In this document: piece by piece, positions 1 to 7,100 of the stretch
How positions within the stretch are numbered: the stretch's first letter is position 1
Layout: each line of letters opens with the position of its first letter
Source of the DNA: Curtobacterium sp. ZW137
Lineage (GTDB): Bacteria > Actinomycetota > Actinomycetes > Actinomycetales > Microbacteriaceae
Direction: 5' to 3'
DNA length: 64,000 nucleotides
NCBI RefSeq assembly: GCF_003762905.1
Contig: NZ_RJKS01000002.1
Span: 666,039-730,038, forward strand
Position numbers and translations under genes: made by a program
The notes under the pieces: generated by a model
Seen by the model: the letters and a program-made list of their open reading frames with translations, nothing else
Databases searched by the model: none
Told to the model about the DNA's origin: nothing

Positions 1-501
1 GACGGGCGATGATCCGTGGCCGGTCGACGACACGGCGACGATCCGCGCGGAGCCGGACGCGGCGAGTGCCCGGTGCAGGCCGCGTGCGAGCGCGAAGTGC
101 CCGAGGTGGTTCGTCGCGAACTGCGACTCCCACCCGGCCGCCGTGTACGACTCCGGCGCGTCCATGATCCCGGCGTTCGCCACCAGGACGTCGAGCGGGC
201 CGTCCCAGTCCGCCGCGAAGGCCTCGACGGAATCGGGGCGGTCGAGGTGCAGTGCACGCACCGCGGGTGCTGCTCGTCCGGTGGACCGGGCGATGTCGTC
301 TGCCACACGGTGCCCCGCTGCGACGTCGCGCACGGCCATCGTCACGACGGCACCGGCGCCGGCGAGCGCCCGGGCGGTCTCGATGCCGATGCCCGAGGCG
401 GCGCCGGTGACGATCGCCGTCCGTCCGGTGAGGTCGATGCCGTCGAGGACCTCGGCGGCGGTCGTCCGGGCACCGAAGGCGGCGAGGTCACGGGACGGCA
501 T
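1..501 (-). CDS. short-chain dehydrogenase/reductase, truncated by the window edge
   Basis: This is the N-terminal 167 residues of an NAD(P)-dependent short-chain dehydrogenase; the C-terminus lies beyond the left edge. The Rossmann nucleotide-binding motif reads TAIVTGAASGIGIETARAL at about residues 28-46, and the family motif NAG appears in VLVANAGIMDAPESY. After it comes NHLGHFALARGL and then SSTGH, which contains the start of the catalytic Ser region; the YxxxK pair is not in the window. The substrate cannot be told from this fragment. The ATG at 499-501 is the first start ahead of the Rossmann fold. The gene leads away from the YchJ-like gene upstream, with only 18 bp between them, so the two may be co-transcribed. 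Confidence 0.88.
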   Translation of the reverse strand, partial: MPSRDLAAFGARTTAAEVLDGIDLTGRTAIVTGAASGIGIETARALAGAGAVVTMAVRDVAAGHRVADDIARSTGRAAPAVRALHLDRPDSVEAFAADWDGPLDVLVANAGIMDAPESYTAAGWESQFATNHLGHFALARGLHRALAASGSARIVAVSSTGHGSSPV

Positions 502-519
502 GGGCACTCCTGTCGGGAC

Positions 520-903
520 TCAGGTGGCGACCACGCCGTCGACGTAGAACCAGCGGCCCTGTTCGCGGACGAAGTCGCTCGTCTCCTCGAGCGTGCCACG
601 CTCGCTGTCGGTGCGCCACCACGCGCGGAACGTGACCTGTCCGCGCGAGTCGAACGGGCCTCCGTCCCGGGTCGACAGGACGTCGAGCCGTGTCCACCGC
701 TGCTCCGCGTCGAGCTCGAGCGTGTCCGGTCGGGTGCTCGGGTGCCACGAGAGCAGCAGGTACTCGGGCAGCCCGAGCGCGAACGCGGAGAAGCGCGAGC
801 GCATCAGCCGTTCCGCCGTCGGCGCCGCGGCGCCCGCGTGCAGCGGGCCGCAGCACTCGTCGTACGGGTTCCCGCTGAGACAGGGACAGCGCGTGGTGGC
901 CAC
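520..903 (-). CDS. YchJ/UPF0225-like SEC-C motif protein
   Basis: A 127-residue protein of the YchJ/UPF0225 family. A zinc-binding SEC-C-like motif sits at the extreme N-terminus, with Cys6, Cys8, Cys17 and Cys18 in the spacing CPC-x8-CC. A conserved NTF2-like body follows, with [13 protein letters not shown] at about residues 32-44 and VTFRAWW further on. Length matches the family. The biochemical role is unknown; SEC-C modules in other proteins bind zinc and partner proteins. It lies between the SDR gene (18 bp downstream) and ohr (4 bp upstream), all on the minus strand, so it is probably the middle gene of an operon that starts at ohr. Confidence 0.88.
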   Translation of the reverse strand: MATTRCPCLSGNPYDECCGPLHAGAAAPTAERLMRSRFSAFALGLPEYLLLSWHPSTRPDTLELDAEQRWTRLDVLSTRDGGPFDSRGQVTFRAWWRTDSERGTLEETSDFVREQGRWFYVDGVVAT

Positions 904-907
904 GAGG

Positions 908-1333
908 TCAGTCGACGAGGGACAGCGTGACGGTGATGTTGCCCCGGGTGGCGTTCGAGTACGGGCAGATCTCGTGCGCGCGCTCGACGGCCCGCTGCCG
1001 CTTGGCCTGCTCGACGTTCGGCGTGTAGACGTCCAGCTCGACGGCCAGCCCGAAGCCGCCGTTGCCGTTGCCGCCGATGCCGACCTCCGCCGAGACCTCC
1101 GCGTCCGTGGTGTCCACGCTGAGCTCCTTGCCCGCCGCGTGCAGTGCGCCGAGGAAGCACGCCGCGTAGCCGGCGGCGAAGAGCTGCTCCGGGTTGGTGC
1201 CCTCGCCGCTGCCGCCCATCTCCTTCGGTGGACGCGTGTCCAGGTCGAGACGGTCGTCCTCGCTGCGGACGTGCCCGTCGCGGCCGCCTCCCGAGGCGTG
1301 GGCGACGGCGGTGTAGACGATGTCGAGACTCAT
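908..1333 (-). CDS. ohr: organic hydroperoxide resistance protein (Ohr/OsmC family)
   Basis: Ohr reduces organic and fatty-acid hydroperoxides, using a reactive cysteine regenerated by lipoylated proteins or other thiols. Both family cysteines are present: Cys59 in AAGYAACF and Cys123 in [10 protein letters not shown], the latter a hallmark of the Ohr subgroup. The Arg-Pro-Pro-Lys-Glu-Met-Gly-Gly segment before the first cysteine is also typical. The 141-residue length is normal. It is the first gene of a minus-strand run with the YchJ-like and SDR genes. No MarR-type ohrR is next to it, so its regulation cannot be read from the window. Confidence 0.93.
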   Translation of the reverse strand: MSLDIVYTAVAHASGGGRDGHVRSEDDRLDLDTRPPKEMGGSGEGTNPEQLFAAGYAACFLGALHAAGKELSVDTTDAEVSAEVGIGGNGNGGFGLAVELDVYTPNVEQAKRQRAVERAHEICPYSNATRGNITVTLSLVD

Positions 1334-1464
1334 GGGATCAGGTGACCGTGCCTGTCTGGACGATTCCTGACGAGCGGCTCCGCGACGCGGACCAGCGCGT
1401 GTCCGAACCCGGCTCGTCGGGCGTGTCCGAGCGATGCTCAGCGCTGAGGAGTACCAGGGACCAC

Positions 1465-2136
1465 ATGAGCACGTACGCCCTCGGCTGGCGCGTCTTCCGC
1501 GACCACTTCGGCCGGGACGTGCCCGCGGACCGACGCCGCTTCGGGTTCGTCGTCGGCGTCGTCACCGCGGTCGCCGCGTTCGTGGTGCTGGTGGTCGTCG
1601 GCCTGGTCGCCCCGTGGCCGGACCTCCAGGAGCCGGCGGCGTGGATCGGAGCCGCGCTGCTCGCAACCGGACTCGGCGCCTTCGCGGTCGCCCTCGTCCC
1701 GCTCCGCCCGCGGACCGCCGACGGCGCACGGCTGTACTGGTCGGGATCGCAGATGGCTGCGCCGGACCACGTCGAACGGTACTTCCGGGCGAGGACCGCC
1801 CCGACGGTCGACCCGCGCGACCGGGACGACGTGCTGCGCGATGCCGAGGCCGTCCGAGCCGGCGTGCTCCCCGAGGTCTACCGGGGCCTGGTCGTCGTCG
1901 CGGCGACGGTCCTGGCCGTCGCCGGCGTGGCCCTCCTCGACCTCCCCGCACGCATCGTCGTCTGGGTGGCGCTCATCACGGCGGTGCGGACCGTCATGAA
2001 CGTGATCCGGCTCGGCCGCGTCGAGCGCGCCCGAGCCCTCGCCGCGACGCTCCCCGACGTCCCGGCCGCTCCGGAGCGGCCGCCCGGGCGACGGCGTTCC
2101 CCGAACGGGTCGAAGATCCAGCTCCCCGGGGACTGA
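1465..2136 (+). CDS. four-helix membrane protein, function unknown
   Basis: A 223-residue protein I cannot assign to a family. Two hydrophobic helices fall at about residues 28-50 and 58-78, then a charged cytoplasmic stretch rich in Arg/Asp (about 80-135), then two more helices at about 137-190, then a basic Pro/Arg-rich tail. Longer versions of the reading frame exist. I chose the ATG at 1465 because MSTYALGWRVFRDHFG is the first sequence that looks like a folded N-terminus. The gene lies between a minus-strand gene (ohr) and the SRAP gene 32 bp downstream on the same strand, so it may be transcribed with the latter. Confidence 0.7.
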   Translation: MSTYALGWRVFRDHFGRDVPADRRRFGFVVGVVTAVAAFVVLVVVGLVAPWPDLQEPAAWIGAALLATGLGAFAVALVPLRPRTADGARLYWSGSQMAAPDHVERYFRARTAPTVDPRDRDDVLRDAEAVRAGVLPEVYRGLVVVAATVLAVAGVALLDLPARIVVWVALITAVRTVMNVIRLGRVERARALAATLPDVPAAPERPPGRRRSPNGSKIQLPGD

Positions 2137-2168
2137 CGACTGTCGGCGGCAGCGGGCACACTGGGCGC

Positions 2169-2900
2169 ATGTGTGGCCGCTTCGTCGTCTCCGACACCAC
2201 CGCTGACCTGCTCCCCGAGCTCATCGGGGAACTCGCCGATCGCACCGAGCACGTCGACGAGGACACCGGCGTCGTCGGCACCGGGCTCGTCCCGAGCTGG
2301 AACGTCGCCCCCACTGACCCGGTCTTCGCCGTCCGGCAGCGCCACGGGGAGCGCGAACTCCCGCAGATCAGCTGGGGCTTCGTCCCGAGCTGGGCGAAGG
2401 ACTTCCAGAAGCAGCGCCCGAAGCCGATCAACGCCCGCATCGAGACCGTCGCGACGAGCGGCATGTTCAAGCGCGCCTTCGCCACGAACCGGTGCATCGT
2501 CCCAGCGCAGGGCTACTACGAGTGGGTGGTGCGCGAGGACGGCAAGGAACCCCACTTCGTGCACGAGCCCGGCGGTGCCCTCGCGATGGCCGGGGTCGTC
2601 AGCGCGTGGCCGGACCCGACGAAGCCCGAGGGTGACCCGGACAAGTGGAAGCTGTCGCTGGCGATCATCACCAGGGACGCCCACGTCGCCCCGGGGGAAG
2701 TGCACGACCGGATGCCGGCCTTCCTGACCCCGGACGGCTACGACGACTGGCTCGGCGGGGAGCTCCACACCGACGACCTGCTCGCGCTGCTCGACCACGA
2801 GTCGCTCGAGGTGGCCGCGGGCCTCGAGCAGTACGAGGTCTCCCGGACGGTCAACAGCGTGAAGAACAACGGCCCACAGCTCATCGAGCCGGTGGCGTAG
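2169..2900 (+). CDS. SRAP domain protein (YedK/HMCES family), abasic-site DNA-protein crosslinker
   Basis: SRAP proteins cap abasic sites in single-stranded DNA by forming a thiazolidine link through the N-terminal cysteine left after Met removal. All signature residues are here: Cys2 in MCGRFVV, Asn88 in KPINARIET, Glu118 in AQGYYEW and His179 in VHDRMP. Length (243 residues) is normal. The ATG at 2169 is fixed by the need for Cys at position 2. The last 20 bp overlap the 3' end of the convergent acyltransferase gene, so there is no room for a separate terminator. Confidence 0.95.
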   Translation: MCGRFVVSDTTADLLPELIGELADRTEHVDEDTGVVGTGLVPSWNVAPTDPVFAVRQRHGERELPQISWGFVPSWAKDFQKQRPKPINARIETVATSGMFKRAFATNRCIVPAQGYYEWVVREDGKEPHFVHEPGGALAMAGVVSAWPDPTKPEGDPDKWKLSLAIITRDAHVAPGEVHDRMPAFLTPDGYDDWLGGELHTDDLLALLDHESLEVAAGLEQYEVSRTVNSVKNNGPQLIEPVA

Positions 2901-4002
2901 CCGACAGGGACCGCTCCTCGACGTGCCCCTCTGCATCGACGGGGCGTCGGGCGAACACCCGCTTGAGGCGCATCGCCGGTCGCTCGACGAACAGCCAGCT
3001 CGCCCATGCGAACGGCAGCGCCGCCACGACCGACAGCGCCGCGAACACGACGACCGGCAGCTGCTGGTGCGGGAACGCGAGCACCATCGTCTGCTGCACG
3101 GGGAAGCCGTAGATGTACAGGCCGTACGAGACGTCGTTGCGGGCGCCCATCCAGTGCAGCGGCAGGAGGATGCCGGCGACCAGGCACAGGTAGGCGAGGG
3201 GGACGCCGACCAGCGCACCGGACACCCCGAGCGCCGCGACGGCCACCACGAGTGCAGCGGCCAGCAGCACGAGCGGCCAGGCGACCGGGATCCGGTCGCG
3301 CTGCAGGTAGAGCAGCGCACCGCCGCCGAAGTACCCGCCGAGCCGGGCGGTGGCCTCGATCTGTCCGGGGAGGTGCAGCACCCCGGCTGCCTGCAGGAGG
3401 ACGATCGCGGCACAGACGACCAGCAGCGCGACGACCGCGCGCGTCCGCCACCGCACGGCGACGAGCGACACCAGGAACCCGATCGCGAGGTAGCAGAGGA
3501 ACTCGAAGAACAGGGTCCACAGCGAGGCATCCCACGCGTTCGGGTACGGGACGTGCCCCAGCGTGCCCGTGATGCCGTACTGACGGATGTAGAGGAACGC
3601 ATCGTGGAAGACGTACCCCGCCGCGCCCGTGAACGTCCAGGTGCCGCCACCGGGGAACATCGCGACGACGGCCGGGGCGATCCCGAAGGCGACCACGACG
3701 AGCGCGACGATGAACGCCGGGTAGATCCGGAGCACCCGGCGCCAGACGAAGTCGACGAGGGAGCGGCTGTTCACCCGGCTCGTGGTGATGAGGTAGCCGG
3801 AGATGCAGAAGAAGCCGGCGACGGCCCAGCTCCCGAGGCCCTGGTCCCCGAGCACGGGATCGGGGCCGTACCCACCGATGGGCCACGAGTGGGACAGCAC
3901 GACGAGTCCGGCCAGGATCAGCCGGATCGCGTTCAGCGAGTTCCTGCGCGGATCGAACCGCGCGCCGAGGCTGCGTCGCCCCTGTACGTCAGCAATGCTC
4001 AC
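2881..4002 (-). CDS. acyltransferase 3 family membrane protein (OafA-like)
   Basis: A 373-residue integral membrane acyltransferase with about ten hydrophobic segments. The family's catalytic-type His is at residue 38 (VVLSHSWPIGGY), following the conserved N-terminal NAIRLILA stretch; FFCISGYLITTSR and FFEFLCYLAIG also fit the family. Members O-acetylate polysaccharides, peptidoglycan or lipids at the membrane. The exopolysaccharide locus starts about 8 kb away, which makes an acetylated surface glycan a reasonable but unproven substrate. The 5' end is free, so the gene probably has its own promoter in the 170-bp gap before the giant adhesin's stop codon. Confidence 0.9.
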   Translation of the reverse strand: MSIADVQGRRSLGARFDPRRNSLNAIRLILAGLVVLSHSWPIGGYGPDPVLGDQGLGSWAVAGFFCISGYLITTSRVNSRSLVDFVWRRVLRIYPAFIVALVVVAFGIAPAVVAMFPGGGTWTFTGAAGYVFHDAFLYIRQYGITGTLGHVPYPNAWDASLWTLFFEFLCYLAIGFLVSLVAVRWRTRAVVALLVVCAAIVLLQAAGVLHLPGQIEATARLGGYFGGGALLYLQRDRIPVAWPLVLLAAALVVAVAALGVSGALVGVPLAYLCLVAGILLPLHWMGARNDVSYGLYIYGFPVQQTMVLAFPHQQLPVVVFAALSVVAALPFAWASWLFVERPAMRLKRVFARRPVDAEGHVEERSLSATPPAR

Positions 4003-4103
4003 GGGGCCGAGGGTAGACAGCTCGGGCGCGCGGAACGACGGTGATCCGGATCAATGCGGAAAACCGCCACCGCACGTGCGCGCCCGGTGCGAGCACGGCG
4101 AAC

Positions 4104-4160
4104 GACGGGAGGCCCGTGTCGACGTCCACCGCGTGGCGGACGTGACCCGGGCCTCCCGTC
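4104..4160 (-). terminator. hairpin downstream of the giant adhesin gene
   Basis: Arms of 13 bp (GACGGGAGGCCCG at 4104-4116 and its complement at 4148-4160) enclose a loop that can itself fold through ACGTCC/GGACGT. It begins 12 bp past the adhesin stop codon in the direction of transcription. No U-tract follows, as is common in this kind of genome. Confidence 0.7.
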
Positions 4161-4171
4161 CCGATCTGGAT

Positions 4172-7100
4172 CTACCCCTTGCGGAGCGGGCCGATCGGTC
4201 CCTGCTCGTCGCGGAGGCGACGGGCGAGGAGGAGCAGGCCACCGGCCACCAGGAGCAGGACCGCGCCGAACCCGATCATGCCCACGGCGACCGTCGGTCC
4301 GGTGAAGGCCAGCTCGCCGACCTGCAGGACCTTCGCCGGAGCCACCGGAGCAGCGGATGCCGACGCCGTCGCGGACGGGGTCCCCGATGCTGCCGCGGGC
4401 GGGGTCCCCGGCGTCGGGTTCGCTGCGGCCGCGGCCGCCGTGACCATGACGGCGTCGTGCGTGGAGAGCACGGTGCCGGACGCCGACACCGCGGTCACGC
4501 GATACCAGTAGGTCGTGCCGGCGGTGAGGGCGTCGAGCGACGTGGTCGTCAGCGGCGCGTTCACCGTGACGGTGCGAACGCCCTTCGACAGCCCCTCGTC
4601 GGTGGCGACCGTGACCTGGTAGACCACCGCCCCCGTGATCGACGGCCAGACGAGCGGACCGGTCGTCCTTGACGACGACTCCACGTGCGTCGGGTTCACC
4701 GTGTGGATCGCGGTGACCGTGGCGAGGGTGGTCGCCGAGGAGCCCAGGTACGACGCGTCGCCGTCCCAGTCCGCGGTGACCGTGACCGTGCCGGGCTCGA
4801 TGACGTCGGTGGTGCACGAGGTGGCGGGCAGGGCGATGGTGCAGATCTCCGTGCTGCCGACGCTGAGCACGACGCTGCCGGTTGCCCGCGCCGGCAGGCC
4901 ACCGATGGTCAGCAGGGTCGAGGAGCCCCACGCGTGGGACGGGCCGGCGGTGACCGTGAGGGCTGTCGCTGCGCGCACGATGCCGACGGTGACCGGGTCA
5001 CCCGTCGAGCCCGCGTGGTCGTCGTCGCCCGAGTACACGGGGGTGACGGGGTGCGAGCCGACGGGCAGGTCGGAGGGCGTGGTGCACGAGGTCGCAGGCA
5101 GCGTCACGGTGCAGACGGGGTCGCCGTCCTCGTCCTCGAACGTGACGGTGCCGGTGGCGCCGGCGGGCAGGCCGCTGACCGGGAGCGTCACGGGGTCACC
5201 GTAGGTGCCACCGATGCCGGTCCCGTTGCCGGTGCCCGTGCCGGTGCCGTCGCCGTCCCCGACGGCGACCGTGGTCGCCGCCTTCGTCACGGTGAGGGTG
5301 GCCGACGCGTCGGTCGTGTCGACCTCGTGGTCGTCGTCCCCGAGGTACGTCGCGGTGAGCTCGTACTCGCCGGCGTGCAGGGCGGGCGGCGTGGCGCAGC
5401 TCGATCCGGGCAGCGTGATCTCGCAGAGGGGGACGGTGGTGTCGCCCGACCGCGCGGTGACGATCACGGTCCCGCTGCCGTCGTCCGGCAGGCCGCCGAT
5501 GGTGACGGTCGTCCCGGTACCGTACGGCGTCGAGGGGGTACCGGTGCCGATGGTCAGCTTCGGCGTCGCCTTGGCGACGAGCAGCCGGACCGCCGTCGCC
5601 GTGACGGTCTCGTGCTGCGTGTCGCCCGAGTAGGTCGCCCAGACGCTGTAGTCACCGCTGTGGAGGTGCTTCGACGTGGCGTACGGGGAGCCTTCCGCCG
5701 TGGCGTCGACGGTCCCGAGCTCGGTCCGCACGCCGTTCGCGTCCTCCGCGGTGTAGGTCACGGTGCCGGTGGCGCTCTTCGTCAGGCCCCACGCCTCGAG
5801 CGTGGCCGAGTCACCGTGGGTGATGGTGGTCACGGAGGTCTTGTCGACCGTCTCGACGAGTGGGACGCGGGCCTTGGTGACCGTGAGCGTGACGGCGTCG
5901 GCGGTCGCGCCGTCGTGGTTCCCGTCACCCGCCCACGTGGCGGTGACCCGGAGGACCCCGACCGGCTGGTCGGCCGGGACGGTGGTCGTCGGCTTGGCGG
6001 CCGTTCCCTTCCCGACGACGGTGCCGTGCTCGTCGGTGAAGGTGACGACGGACGCGCCGTCCGCGCCGGCCGGGAGGCCCGTGGCCTCGATGGTCGCGCC
6101 GGTTCCGTACTCGACGGTGGCGGTCGACTTCCCGTCGACGGTGGCACCGATGGTGGCCTTCGCCTTCGCGACGGTGACGGTCACGGGATCGCTGGTGTCG
6201 GACGCGTGGTTGCTGTCGCCCTTCCACGCCGCGGTGACCTCGTGGGTGCCGGCGGCGAGGGCGTGCTCCGGGGAGCAGCTCGCCGTGCCGTTCTCGATCG
6301 TCGCGGTGCAGAGCACGGTGTCGCCGTCCTCGAACGTGACCGTGCCGGTGACGCCGCCGGGGAGGCCACCCGCGGTCAGGGTGACCGGGTCGCCGTACGT
6401 CGGAGCGGTGGCGGAGGTACCGAGCGTGATCGCCGTGGCGGCCTTCTCGACCGTGAGCGAGACGGCGTCCGTCGTGGTGTTCGGGGCGTTGTCGTGATCG
6501 CCGCTGTAGGTGGCGGTCACGTCGTACTGCCCGGCCGGGAGGTCCGCCTTCGTCGTGCAGGATGTCGTCGGGAGCGTGGCGGTGCAGAGTGCGATGGCGT
6601 CGTCGCCGGTCCCGACGGTGAACTCGACGGTACCCGTGGCGCCGTCGGGGATCTCGCTGACCTCCACCGTGGTGGGCGTGCCGTAGGGCGTGGTCACGGG
6701 GTCCGTGGAGCCTCCGACCGAACCCGTGAGGCTCGGCTTCGCCTGCGTCACGATCAGCTCGACGGCGGCAGCGGTCACGGTCGAGTACCGGTCGTCTCCG
6801 GACCAGACGGCAGTGACCGTGTAGTCCCCGGTGGGCAGCCGCTTCGAGGTCGTCGCCGAGGCGCCGGTCTCGGATGCGTCGCCCTCGCCGAGCGTGACGG
6901 TGTGGCCGTCTCCGTCGACACCGGTGTACTCCACGGTGCCGGTGGCACCCTTCGGCAGGCCGACGACGGCGAGCTCGGCGGTGTCGCCGTGCGTGATCGT
7001 GGACCGGGTGCCCTGGTCGACCGTCTGGGAGATGGTGACGGTCGCCTTGGTCACGTGGAGCGAGATCGGAGCGGATGTGCTCCCGGAGTGGTCCGCGTCG